Assembly (NCBI GenBank): GCA_034002905.1
Contig: JAVEZQ010000001.1
Location: 248,001-312,000 of the forward strand
Reading direction: 5' to 3'
Origin: UBA8914 sp034002905
GTDB taxonomy: Bacteria; Pseudomonadota; Alphaproteobacteria; UBA9219
DNA length: 64,000 bases
Shown: in pieces, positions 16,276 through 25,054 of the stretch
Layout: each line of letters begins with the position of its first letter
Numbering within the stretch: the first letter of the stretch is position 1
Notes under the pieces: generated by a model
Database searches by the model: none
The model's input: the letters and a program-made list of their open reading frames with translations, nothing else
Told to the model about the DNA's origin: nothing
Program-made: the position numbers and the translations under genes

Positions 16276-17711
16276 GGCGTTTCCTTCTTTGTAATAAGGA
16301 AGGTCGCTTCGGCCAGATGATCGGTTGTTGCCGCTTGCCCCTGTGGCTGAAGGGAGACGGTGTATTCTTGTAGGTATTTTTGAAGATCATTTTGAGCTTG
16401 CACAAGAAGTGCGTGTGTTTTCTCCGTTGTGGTCGGCTCGTTTTCCGCAAGAATGGCCCTAAGGGTAAGAGTTAAGACACCATTTTGCCAGACAAACCGT
16501 GAGATACGTCGATCGGGTGGCAGAAACGCTCCAATTCGTTTGAGCAATTCAAGTGCAGGTTGGGGGCGCGGTGCGAAAAGAATCTGGCGGTCAATCGCCA
16601 TATTCAGGCGGTCGAGTTGTTGCGCCGAAGAGGATCGAGATTCCCTTTGATTCTGCATAGACTCCTGAATAAGCTGGACATCATTTTTTAGTTCATAGAT
16701 TTTGTGATGCCTGCCGATGGAAGATAGGGCAAAAAAACCGAGGATCATGCCAGTGCAAAGAGCGGCGAGTATGACAAGCATGTAACCGAAAGACCGGATC
16801 CTCATTTGGGCAAGATGTTCGCGCAAATCGTCCCGGAATAAAGGAAGGCGCAGCGTATCTTTTTGTCGAGCCCACAATGCATGAATGATGTCGCTCATGG
16901 TCTCTTCGGGTTGTGGAAGGACATCAAAGCGGCAGGCACGGGCAGCTTCATATGGAGAGAAAATTGTGCGGTGGCCAACATCCAGCGGGGTAACACGCAT
17001 GGTTTCTACAAAAGAAGGCGGCACAATAGCGACAAGCGACAATGGCATGTCTTTGTCAAGTCCCTCGCGTGCTAGATAATCCCGTGTGGCTTTGATTTCC
17101 ATCGCAATGGCGGCGGAAATAAAGCCCTGACTGCTGCTTTGCGGGATCAGGGGTGTTTTTCGTGAAAAAACAAACTGACCATTATATGTCACAATTTGGC
17201 GCATGCCGCCTGTGGCATTGAAGGTCAGGAGCATGGTCCATCCGTCTTCGCTATCTGGATCGAGCGTTGCGGCAAGGTCTTCGCTTTCCAACGGCAAAAG
17301 AAGTAGTGTTTCATTTGGATTTTGAAGTTCGCTGAGCGCGTTTTTCCATTGAGCCAAGGCACCCGTCTCGCTGACAACAATCAAAAGGGCTTCGTTGCTG
17401 TTAAGCTCCAGATAATCGTGATAGGGAGCCTCCGGTTCAATCTCCTTCAAATGGCGCTTGATCAGCTTGCGGCGGTCACGATGGGATAACGATGGTATCT
17501 GATCGATCCTGTAGTTGACCGTGTTCGCGTCATTGAGAAAACAAACCGGTGTTTGTGGCGAAGCTGCAATGGCGTCAAGGAGTGGTTGTCGAGCGCTTGG
17601 GTCGTTTGTCGGGGCAAAAAGCGGTCCGGTATGTTCTGCGCGTTCAGGCGGCAGCAAAAGCGCGCCGTCATCGCCGATAAGAAGTAGAAAATTTTTTGTC
17701 GCCTTTGCCAT
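16272..17711 (-). CDS. mshI: MshI, a PilM-PilN fusion
   Basis: The 479-residue protein joins an N-terminal actin-like PilM/GspL-type half (FLLLIGDDGALLLPPERAEH to about 310) to a PilN-like half with one TM segment (FGYMLVILAALCTGMILGFF), a coiled coil and a periplasmic domain. Length and fusion match MshI of MSHA systems. It should form the cytoplasmic-to-periplasmic frame between the ATPase/platform and the secretin. The ATG at 17711 was chosen because it follows the mshG stop by 11 bases; an upstream reading to 17810 lies inside mshG. Confidence 0.82.
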   Translation of the reverse strand: MAKATKNFLLLIGDDGALLLPPERAEHTGPLFAPTNDPSARQPLLDAIAASPQTPVCFLNDANTVNYRIDQIPSLSHRDRRKLIKRHLKEIEPEAPYHDYLELNSNEALLIVVSETGALAQWKNALSELQNPNETLLLLPLESEDLAATLDPDSEDGWTMLLTFNATGGMRQIVTYNGQFVFSRKTPLIPQSSSQGFISAAIAMEIKATRDYLAREGLDKDMPLSLVAIVPPSFVETMRVTPLDVGHRTIFSPYEAARACRFDVLPQPEETMSDIIHALWARQKDTLRLPLFRDDLREHLAQMRIRSFGYMLVILAALCTGMILGFFALSSIGRHHKIYELKNDVQLIQESMQNQRESRSSSAQQLDRLNMAIDRQILFAPRPQPALELLKRIGAFLPPDRRISRFVWQNGVLTLTLRAILAENEPTTTEKTHALLVQAQNDLQKYLQEYTVSLQPQGQAATTDHLAEATFLITKKETP

Positions 17712-17722
17712 GGTTCTTTTTA

Positions 17723-18937
17723 TTACATTCCTTGTGACAAGGGGGTTAGCAGGCCATAAACCGGTCCCAGAACGGCTAGAACGATCCACGCCATGATCGC
17801 TCCCACACAAAGTGTCAACGCCGGCTCAAGAATGCCAAGAAACGAACGAACGGTTTCCCGGGCTTCCTGATCAAGAGCTTTGGCGGTGCTGTCCAGAACT
17901 TCACCTAGGGTGCCGCTTTTTTCACCGACTTTCAACATCTGTAAGACAAAGGGCGGGAAGAGTCTATCAAGAGCTTGAGAAAGAGGGTATCCCTGTATAA
18001 CACGTTGGGCCGCTTGACCCGCCATGTCCTGTAAAAAGCGGTTTGCTGTTGTTTTTCCAGACCTTTCAATAGACCGTCTGATATCAACGCCCCCCTTCAC
18101 AAGCAAGCTGAGGCAGGCCGCCATGCGGGCCAGCGCCAGCGCCCGCAGGACAGCTCCAAAACCCGGCAAGCGCAGGGCGAGCGCGTCTGTATAAGACGCA
18201 AAGCGCACGCTGCGGCGTCTTTGCCATGGAATAAGGATGATCATCAGGGCAAGCAATGTGGGAAGGAGCCACCACAGAAGACCAAATAATTGCGCTCCCG
18301 CAATAAGGATACGGGTGATGAGTGGAAGCTCTTTGTCAAAACTGCTCAGAAAATCGATGAGTTGCGGCAGAACGAAAAGCATCATAAAGCCGACTACGCC
18401 CATTGCGAGAGCAAGAAGAAAAAGAGGGTAGCGCAAGGCATGTCGAAGGCGCCGCATCATCTCCTCCTGCCATTGAAGATGTTCGTGAAGCCGACTAAAG
18501 GCTTCAGCGAGAGAGCCTGTGGCTTCACCTGTTTCGAGGAGCGCCAGAAAAACAGGATCGAAAAGTGAAGCGTGATGGGCAAAGGCGGGGGTAACGGGCG
18601 TTCCTCCTTCGATATCTTTGACAATTTCTTGGATGGCTTTCTGGAAGAGGGGCGGTGAGAGCCCCTCTGCAGCCAGCCTTAAAGCTTCCGTCAAAGGCAC
18701 ATGGGCTTTGAGCATGGTGGCAAGCTGGTGGCAAAGCTTGATTTGTGGCTCAAGGGTGCCGCCAGAACGTGTCGTGGGGCGTAAGGAGATATAGGCCTTT
18801 GTTTTGACCTTGGCCTCAATGAGTTCGAGGCCGCTTTTCTTTAAAGCAAGCGCCAGTGCTGTTTCATGTTCGGCTTGCGCGAGACCCTTTTGGATCTTAC
18901 CTTCTTGGGAGGTTGCACGATAAGCATAGGCGGGCAT
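17723..18937 (-). CDS. mshG: Type IV pilus/T2SS inner-membrane platform protein
   Basis: A GspF/PilC/MshG protein of 404 residues beginning MPAYAYRATSQEGKIQKG. Two homologous T2SSF domains are visible, each with the L-(T/V)-x-G-VPL/VDIR-type start (HVPLTEALRLAAEG and GGVDIRRSIERSG). Three membrane spans include FLLALAMGVVGFMMLFVLPQL and the C-terminal ALTLCVGAIMAWIVLAVLGP. It is the rotor-like platform driven by MshE. Its ATG overlaps the mshE stop in TAATG, indicating strict co-translation. Confidence 0.92.
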   Translation of the reverse strand: MPAYAYRATSQEGKIQKGLAQAEHETALALALKKSGLELIEAKVKTKAYISLRPTTRSGGTLEPQIKLCHQLATMLKAHVPLTEALRLAAEGLSPPLFQKAIQEIVKDIEGGTPVTPAFAHHASLFDPVFLALLETGEATGSLAEAFSRLHEHLQWQEEMMRRLRHALRYPLFLLALAMGVVGFMMLFVLPQLIDFLSSFDKELPLITRILIAGAQLFGLLWWLLPTLLALMIILIPWQRRRSVRFASYTDALALRLPGFGAVLRALALARMAACLSLLVKGGVDIRRSIERSGKTTANRFLQDMAGQAAQRVIQGYPLSQALDRLFPPFVLQMLKVGEKSGTLGEVLDSTAKALDQEARETVRSFLGILEPALTLCVGAIMAWIVLAVLGPVYGLLTPLSQGM

Positions 18938-20727
18938 TACAACCCCTCTTGTGAATGAAAGAGATGGGTCATATCGACGGCGCGGCACAGGTCGGTGAGG
19001 GCAATCTCATGATTGAGGACGCGGCGAAGCCCATCTTCCTGCATAGAGGTAAAGCCTTCTGCTCGAGCGCAGCTCAAAAGGGCAGACAGGGGTGCTTCTG
19101 TGGAAATGAGTTCGCTGAGTGCAAGCGAAACGGGGATCACTTCGGCAATGACAGTACGACCTTTGCGGCCCGTTCCATTGCAGTGCGCGCAGCCTTTGGC
19201 TTTGGCAAGACGATGACCTTCGGGTAAATGCGCACCTAAAAGGCGTTTTTCTTCGTCGGTTGGTTTGTCGTAAAAGCGACAGTGGGGGCAAAGCGTGCGA
19301 ACAAGGCGCTGGGCGACAAGGCCGCTAAGATGCCCCGCCAGCAGCTTTGGATTAAGGCCCAGATCCGTCATGCGGGGCAGGGCGCCCAATGCGTCATGAC
19401 AATGCAGGGTCGAATAGACCTGATGGCCAGTCATAGCAGCGCGCAGAGCCATTTGCGCCGTCTCTGTGTCGCGGATTTCGCCGATCAGGATGATGTCCGG
19501 ATCCATGCGCAAGAGTCCGCGGACTCCAGCAGCAAAATTGAGGCCTTGCGCGTCCTGAATGCTGGTTTGACGGATCAGGTCGAGCTGATATTCCACTGGA
19601 TTTTCCAGCGTTGCGATATGAACATCAGGGCTGGATATTTCCTGTAGCAAGGAATATAGGCTAGTCGTTTTACCGCTCCCTGTTGGACCGGTCACGAGCG
19701 TTATGCCCTGTGGTTTGAGCAGGATTTGATCAAGCTTGTCGCGTGCGCTCGCATGATAGCCGAGCGTATCAAGAGGCCTGAGCGATTTGCTGTGATCCAG
19801 CAACCGCACGACAATCGTTTCGCCCCAAACGGTCGGCATGATCGCAACACGAAAATCGATGTTGCCCGCATGAATATGACGTTGGAAGCGGCCATCCTGA
19901 ATACTGCGCGTATCGGCAATATTCATGCCGGCCATGATTTTGATGCGGTGAGAGAGGGCAGGCCAGTGCATGTTGTGAAAGGCATGCTTTTGTTGCAAGG
20001 TGCCGTCTATACGATAACGAATACGTACAAAGTTGTCTTCGGGTTCAAAGTGAATGTCCGATGCGCCCAGCGTGGCGGCCTCTTCAAGCAAGAAATTGAC
20101 AAGCCGGATCACGGGATGTTCGGCATCCTTGTCAGGGGATTCCTTGCTTCCTTCGATTTCTTTTAAAATCCAGTCAATCGTTTCCCGTCGCTCTTGGTCC
20201 GTTCCCAAAGCGTGGCGCAGCGCGTTCGGATCGACAACGTAGGGATACAATGTTGTTGCATAAGGAAAATAGCGGCGGACTTTGTCTTGGGCTACGATGT
20301 CGAAGGGATCGGCCATCGCAAGATGAAGGACAGTTCCTTCCATGCGGACAGGTAAAACAAGGTGCTGGCGCAAAATGTCGATTGGAATACGCGCAACTAG
20401 CGATGGATCAAGATATTGTGTGGGCAAGTCAAGCGTTTCTGTGCCCGCCCGTTCGGCAAGGCTGTAGGTAAGGGCGCGTTGATCCAGAAAGCCAAGGCGG
20501 ACCAGAACAGCGCCCAGACGTTCGCACGTGCGGTCCTTGCGTGCAGTTGCGCTGTTTTGCTGTTCCCTTAGGGCAATACGGAGCTGGTCGGCAGTAATTT
20601 GTCCGCTTGTGACAAGTTGCTGGCCAATAGGTTCATTTTGGGTCAGAGGGCCTGTCGGAAGAATATCCTGCGTTTCGTCTGCTGTGGTATGAACGGTTTG
20701 ACGTCTGGCTAAGAGCGTGTGTGTCAT
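18937..20727 (-). CDS. mshE: Pilus extension / type II secretion ATPase
   Basis: This hexameric ATPase powers pilin polymerisation. The 596-residue protein has an N-terminal segment with two motifs, PIGQQLVTSGQITADQLRIA (33-52) and RLGAVLVRLGFLDQRAL (70-86), like the paired MshEN motifs that bind cyclic-di-GMP. A GspE N2 domain follows. The catalytic core has Walker A GPTGSGKTTS, the Walker B line DPDIILIGEIRDTETAQMAL, and His-box TLHCHDA. A Cys4 zinc motif (CPHC...CAHC) is present. Motif I has Pro where Arg is usual and the spacer is longer, so nucleotide binding is tentative. ATG 20727 was chosen over a TTG at 20751 inside the upstream pilin gene. Confidence 0.93.
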   Translation of the reverse strand: MTHTLLARRQTVHTTADETQDILPTGPLTQNEPIGQQLVTSGQITADQLRIALREQQNSATARKDRTCERLGAVLVRLGFLDQRALTYSLAERAGTETLDLPTQYLDPSLVARIPIDILRQHLVLPVRMEGTVLHLAMADPFDIVAQDKVRRYFPYATTLYPYVVDPNALRHALGTDQERRETIDWILKEIEGSKESPDKDAEHPVIRLVNFLLEEAATLGASDIHFEPEDNFVRIRYRIDGTLQQKHAFHNMHWPALSHRIKIMAGMNIADTRSIQDGRFQRHIHAGNIDFRVAIMPTVWGETIVVRLLDHSKSLRPLDTLGYHASARDKLDQILLKPQGITLVTGPTGSGKTTSLYSLLQEISSPDVHIATLENPVEYQLDLIRQTSIQDAQGLNFAAGVRGLLRMDPDIILIGEIRDTETAQMALRAAMTGHQVYSTLHCHDALGALPRMTDLGLNPKLLAGHLSGLVAQRLVRTLCPHCRFYDKPTDEEKRLLGAHLPEGHRLAKAKGCAHCNGTGRKGRTVIAEVIPVSLALSELISTEAPLSALLSCARAEGFTSMQEDGLRRVLNHEIALTDLCRAVDMTHLFHSQEGL

Positions 20728-20744
20728 GTTGTATTGCCCCGCGC

Positions 20745-21572
20745 TTACCAAGTGGTTTGACAGGCAGGATTGCCTAAATAGCTGACCAGCGCATCGCGCC
20801 CCAGATATCGCAGCTGGTCATCAAAACTGCTGGCGGCAATATTGGCGCTTTCGCCATTGATAAAGGCTGCATCGCCGTTCGCATTGCAGCGTTCAAAACC
20901 GCCCGAAGAGGTGCAAGGGGTCAGGCTTCCGGTAAAGGTCGGGTGATTGTTTGTGCCATCATTTGTTAAAGGCCCCGCATGGTAAGCGCCATGGCCGTTT
21001 GCTCCGTGTGAAAGGAAGAGGATAGCAGCTTGCTCGACGGTTGCGCCCGGCGTTGTCACCGTAATGCGGTTAGTTGTCGGGAGAGAAGCTTGGCACAGGC
21101 CTTTGCGGCTTTCCCCCTGAACGCAGGGCAGGGGATCGGAAGAAAGACAAACAGAAGTTGGTGGTATAACGCCGAAATTGATCGCGAGGGCCGGATCAAT
21201 GCGCATCGTGATCCAACGTCCCCAGCCATCTTTGGCAACAGCCATGGGAAGCCCCAAGGAGGCAAAGGGGACGACGCCTTCCGGTTGCGGGCAGCTGGCA
21301 CAGGCCGCGCCGCTCGCGTTACCACGCACATAGCCAAAACCTGCGCCAACCGTAGAAGCTGGCGTTGGACAAGGCAGACAACCGTGAGATTGGACGAAGG
21401 CTGCACTGGCGCGCAAAAGCGTATCAAGATTGCTTTGCGTGACTTGGCGCTGTGTGCTTTGTCGTATGGCGTTCAGGGCGGGAAAGACAATCACAATTAC
21501 AAGGCCGATGACGATCAAAACCATGCTCATCTCGACCAAGGTAAAGGCGCGTTGTCCTTTCCGCCCTTGCAT
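20745..21572 (-). CDS. Type IV prepilin-like protein (large)
   Basis: A 275-residue prepilin with a short basic leader and the class III motif QRA|FTLVEMSMVLIVIGLV; Glu5 is present. The residue before the cleavage point is Ala rather than the usual Gly. The mature domain is long, with many cysteines (CLPCPTPAS, CASCPQ, a C-terminal CQTTW), suggesting a disulfide-stabilised minor pilin or tip protein. ATG 21572 follows the preceding pilin stop by three bases. It could be cleaved by a prepilin peptidase encoded elsewhere. Confidence 0.88.
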   Translation of the reverse strand: MQGRKGQRAFTLVEMSMVLIVIGLVIVIVFPALNAIRQSTQRQVTQSNLDTLLRASAAFVQSHGCLPCPTPASTVGAGFGYVRGNASGAACASCPQPEGVVPFASLGLPMAVAKDGWGRWITMRIDPALAINFGVIPPTSVCLSSDPLPCVQGESRKGLCQASLPTTNRITVTTPGATVEQAAILFLSHGANGHGAYHAGPLTNDGTNNHPTFTGSLTPCTSSGGFERCNANGDAAFINGESANIAASSFDDQLRYLGRDALVSYLGNPACQTTW

Positions 21573-21575
21573 CAC

Positions 21576-22235
21576 TTACATCCTGACGCACAGATTATAG
21601 GTTTTGTCGTCGCTGTAGCTTGTTATGGGCGTTTCGCTGGTGCTGCCTGCGGCTGTGTATTCCGAGGCCTGAATGGAGCCCGCATTGCTTACGCCATCAT
21701 CCAGACGGGAGTCGATGGCTTGGGCTGCCCCCGCTGTTACTTTGCTAAGACATAGCGTTGTGGTTGTGAAAATGCCTCCAAAAGCGCCGTTTTGAAACCC
21801 GTACACCCCGCCGAAAGGGTTGGTCGGCTGTACCGCCGTCGTCCCGTTTGTGACTTGATTGGTCACAAGCCCGGCGGCACGTAGATGGGCCCAGACGCTG
21901 CGGCTTTCTGCTGCCTCGCCTGTGGTGTCGGTCGTGTCAAAAGAGGTCGCCGTGCCAACGCGCCCATTGTTATTGCCATTGGTCACATCGCTGTAATCCG
22001 CAAGGGAAGGGAAACGTGTCAACGCGCTGGGGTCGTCGCCGGGGATAGAACCGTTATTTTGCTGATATGTCTGGAATTGCGCTTGATAGGCCTGAATACC
22101 ATTCACCGCATTGGTGATACGCGCATTCAAGATAATCTGCCGACCTGTTAGAACCCCACCGATAATCAAACCGATAATAACAAGAACAATGGAAAGCTCG
22201 ACAAGGGTAAAGCCTCTTTCTGTTTCCTTACGCAT
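21576..22235 (-). CDS. Type IV prepilin (candidate major pilin)
   Basis: A 219-residue prepilin with a textbook leader and cleavage site, MRKETERG|FTLVELSIVL, and Glu5. The N-terminal helix continues VIIGLIIGGVLTGRQII. The soluble domain is Asn/Thr/Gly-rich and ends LCVRM, with a cysteine that could pair with C in TTTTLCLSK (D-region-like). It lies first after the secretin gene and is in tandem with a second prepilin. Being the smaller and more canonical, it is the better major-pilin candidate. Confidence 0.9.
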   Translation of the reverse strand: MRKETERGFTLVELSIVLVIIGLIIGGVLTGRQIILNARITNAVNGIQAYQAQFQTYQQNNGSIPGDDPSALTRFPSLADYSDVTNGNNNGRVGTATSFDTTDTTGEAAESRSVWAHLRAAGLVTNQVTNGTTAVQPTNPFGGVYGFQNGAFGGIFTTTTLCLSKVTAGAAQAIDSRLDDGVSNAGSIQASEYTAAGSTSETPITSYSDDKTYNLCVRM

Positions 22236-22258
22236 GATGTTGTTCCTCGCTGCTTGGG

Positions 22259-24061
22259 TTAGGTATCAGGAAATTCGATAGGACGTGGATCGCGGTTATA
22301 ATGTTCATACACATCCTTGTCCGCGTTATCTGGCTGGGCGTTTTTCAAAATGGTCGCACGAAGAAGAATGACGAGTTCGCTTGTCTTACCATTATTGCTG
22401 CGCGATTTCGCAAGCTGGCCGATTAAGGGTGCGGCATCAAAAGGGGGCACGCCCTGATCCTGATTTTCCGAGCTGTCTTGCATCAACCCGCCCATGACGG
22501 CTACTTCGCCGGATTGGAGTTGAAGGACTGAATCCATCTCGCGCACGGCTAAAACAGGGATTTTGGAGTCGATGGTCCCCGTCATGCCAGCATTTGCGGC
22601 GTTGAGGCCGATGGATGGATCGGCCACACGGTCAATCACACGCGATATGGTCGGGCGGAGCGTCATTGTAATGCGGCTGTTCTTGGGATTGATCGAGGGT
22701 TGAACGGTCATGATAAGGCCAACGGGAACCGTGCGCGGTGTGCTGGAGAAAACGGGCGTGCCATTGATCGCAACGCCGTTACTATTGACCGTGGTGGGAA
22801 ACTGCGCTGTCGTGACGAAATAGACTTCGTTACGTGCGACCTTGAGGACAGCTGTTTGGTTGTTGATCACGGTCAGACGCGGGGAGGAAAGAACGCGCGT
22901 TGTTCCAAAGGTGCGCACGAGATTCATAAGGCCTTTAAAGTCACCCGTATCGACAGCCGTTGTGAAAAGACCGGAACTGGCCGCTGTCATCGCGGCGCCA
23001 AGACCCGGCGCGCCGAAATTGGCGGCGATTCCCAGAGAGTCATCAAAAATTTCTGACCAGTTAATGCCGCTTTTGAATTCTTCATTAAGTTCAACCTCGA
23101 CGATGCGTGCTTCGATCAGAACTTGGGCGGACGCTTTGATATAGAGCTTGCGCAGATAATCTTCGACGGCCCGTTGCTGGCGGCTATTGCCGTAAACGGT
23201 AACAAGGCCTGCCTGTCGATCGATACTGAAATTGGATTCCGTTTTGTCGTTGTTATGCGTTCGGATTTTGCCCCGTGACGAGGCAAGGATTTGGGGAAGA
23301 GATTTCCCCACATTCTGCCAAAAGTCAGCTTCGGCCTTGCCGGAAATCTTGGCTGTCGAGTTATTGTCGCCATTTTGATTGGCGCCATTGGAGCTGTTGC
23401 TGCCATTGCCGTTTCCGACATCGACATCAAAGACGTTTGTTGCAATCGAAACCTCGCTGTTCGTTTGTCGCGTCAGGCTGAGATAATCCAGCGGGTAGCT
23501 TTTTTGGTAGGGTTCGTCCAGCTCAACGCGCACAAAGCTGCCCTCCTTGACATAGCGCAGGCCAGCCAGATCGCAAAGGCGTCGTAGCACTGTTTCAAAA
23601 GGCTGGTCATGGGCGCTGAAAATCACGCCACCCTCGATGCGCGGGTCGATTTCCATATTCACGCGCGCCTCGCGACCAAGCTCGATAAAGATATCCCGCA
23701 GGGGCGTTGTGTCCGTGACCTGTATGCTCACGAGATTGTCAAGTTCCTCGCGTTGTGCCTCTCGTGTGATTGTACGTGACGGTGGCGGCAGTTCTGGTAC
23801 AGGGGGAACAGCGGCCATGGGCGTCAGTGTTTCAGTTGATGGCGTCGCTTCCATCGGAAGAATGGGAAAATCTTCTTTGTCGCGTTTCTTTCTTTTTTCT
23901 TTATGGATTTTGCCGCGCTCTCTGAGTGCGATGTAGTCTTTGCGTGTCAGATTGCCTGTGGGATCGATTTCATCATCCGGGTAATCAATGGCGCAAGCGG
24001 TCAAGGAACTTGCCAAAAATAGACAGAGCGCAAGGCGCAACAATCGTGAATTTATTAACAT
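22259..24061 (-). CDS. mshL: Outer-membrane secretin, MshL type
   Basis: A 600-residue lipoprotein secretin forming the outer-membrane pore of the pilus. The signal peptide ends in the lipobox LTAC (Cys23). A charged, proline-rich linker is followed by a secretin/TonB N-terminal domain (about 110-180), then an Asn/Gly/Ser-rich loop around 230-250 (GNGNGSNSSNGANQNGDNNS) and the secretin core from LIEARIVEVELNEEFKSGIN to GEVAVMGGLM and TSELVILLRATIL. The length fits MshL. As first gene of the minus-strand operon, its upstream region (24062-24236) should hold the promoter; two DnaA boxes lie there. Confidence 0.92.
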   Translation of the reverse strand: MLINSRLLRLALCLFLASSLTACAIDYPDDEIDPTGNLTRKDYIALRERGKIHKEKRKKRDKEDFPILPMEATPSTETLTPMAAVPPVPELPPPSRTITREAQREELDNLVSIQVTDTTPLRDIFIELGREARVNMEIDPRIEGGVIFSAHDQPFETVLRRLCDLAGLRYVKEGSFVRVELDEPYQKSYPLDYLSLTRQTNSEVSIATNVFDVDVGNGNGSNSSNGANQNGDNNSTAKISGKAEADFWQNVGKSLPQILASSRGKIRTHNNDKTESNFSIDRQAGLVTVYGNSRQQRAVEDYLRKLYIKASAQVLIEARIVEVELNEEFKSGINWSEIFDDSLGIAANFGAPGLGAAMTAASSGLFTTAVDTGDFKGLMNLVRTFGTTRVLSSPRLTVINNQTAVLKVARNEVYFVTTAQFPTTVNSNGVAINGTPVFSSTPRTVPVGLIMTVQPSINPKNSRITMTLRPTISRVIDRVADPSIGLNAANAGMTGTIDSKIPVLAVREMDSVLQLQSGEVAVMGGLMQDSSENQDQGVPPFDAAPLIGQLAKSRSNNGKTSELVILLRATILKNAQPDNADKDVYEHYNRDPRPIEFPDT

Positions 24062-24168
24062 AATCAGGCAATCATTTTATCAAGCTTGCTGGGAAAAGTC
24101 CTAGCCTTACGGCATGCGAGAGTGTGCCAATTCTCGAAAAAGAGTCAAAACATTAAGGGCAATAGGGC

Positions 24169-24177
24169 TGTGGATAA
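24169..24177 (-). promoter_or_regulatory. DnaA box 1
   Basis: TGTGGATAA is an exact reverse complement of the consensus DnaA box TTATCCACA. It lies about 110 bases upstream of mshL. Confidence 0.6.
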
Positions 24178-24188
24178 TACGTATAAGT

Positions 24189-24197
24189 TGTGGATAA
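24189..24197 (-). promoter_or_regulatory. DnaA box 2
   Basis: This is a second exact TGTGGATAA, 20 bases from the first and in the same orientation, about two helical turns apart. Two perfect boxes in a 175-base gap are unlikely by chance. The gap separates rquA from mshL. Confidence 0.6.
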
Positions 24198-24236
24198 TTG
24201 GGCTTTGTGGGTAGATTACGGGAACGATGGGACTTA

Positions 24237-24995
24237 TTACTTGGCAGGCGTGGTGACTTTTACGCACTGGTAGAACTTGGCGAAGATTTCTTTTTTCTCG
24301 ATCGTACAGCCAACACCACCATGGGGCAGGAAGGTCGCTATGTCATTGCGCCAGACGGCGCGGGCAAAGGGCTCCAGCACCATTAAAACCGGATACCAGA
24401 TATAGCGCAGGGGATGATACCACTTCGAGCGCGAAAACTCGGTGATATAGATGTGTCCACCCGGCTTTACGACGCGAAAAGCTTCGGTAAACGTTTTACG
24501 ACGAATTTCATCAGGCTGCTCGTGCGGCAGGAAAAAGATCATTGCGCGGTCATAGCTGTTGTCCGGCAGGCGCAGGTCGTTCGAGTTCATATGGTAATGA
24601 GAAACCGTGTCTCCGAGATAGTCGACGAGCTTGCGGCGCGAGTTCTTGAGTTGCTCCGGCGCGACGTCGATAATGTCGAGATGGCCGCCAGCCTGTTTGA
24701 CCTTTTCGGCCAAGGAGTGTTCAAGTTTGCCATAGCAACAAGAGATCTTTAGCGTCCGCCCCGAAAAGTCAGGCTCCATCATGGCCAGTGTGAGGGCGCG
24801 AAGCGGATTGTAGAAGCCCCACAGGATGAGGTTGATCATCCAGTCGCGTTCAAAAGTCCATACGGCCCAAGGGCGGACATAAGCCCACCAGTAATATTCT
24901 TCCAAATAATCAGGGATCGCGACGCCGTCATTTTCAAAATCATCTACCTGTGTTGACTTGTGTGCATGTGCAACAGCCGCCGATGATTGGAGCAT
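24237..24995 (-). CDS. rquA: Rhodoquinone biosynthesis protein RquA
   Basis: RquA converts ubiquinone to rhodoquinone by replacing a methoxy group with an amino group; it is methyltransferase-like in fold. The 252-residue protein carries family hallmarks: IPDYLEEYYWWAYVRPWAV, then FERDWMINLILWGFYNPLR, a divergent SAM-binding strand (SGRTLKISCCYGKLEHSLAE instead of a classical GxGxG), YDRAMIFFLPHEQPDEIRRK and FRVVKPGGHIYITEF. Rhodoquinone lets fumarate serve as electron acceptor under low oxygen. It lies downstream of rpmG on the same strand with a 59-base gap; the start ATG has GGGGGATA upstream. A ubiquinone methyltransferase such as UbiE is the main alternative but lacks the WWAYV and HEQP features. 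Confidence 0.85.
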   Translation of the reverse strand: MLQSSAAVAHAHKSTQVDDFENDGVAIPDYLEEYYWWAYVRPWAVWTFERDWMINLILWGFYNPLRALTLAMMEPDFSGRTLKISCCYGKLEHSLAEKVKQAGGHLDIIDVAPEQLKNSRRKLVDYLGDTVSHYHMNSNDLRLPDNSYDRAMIFFLPHEQPDEIRRKTFTEAFRVVKPGGHIYITEFSRSKWYHPLRYIWYPVLMVLEPFARAVWRNDIATFLPHGGVGCTIEKKEIFAKFYQCVKVTTPAK

Positions 24996-25054
24996 CGCGA
25001 TATCCCCCTATGATGAAGCGAAAGAGAAAGTGAGAAGTAAAGGGAAAGAAGCGC

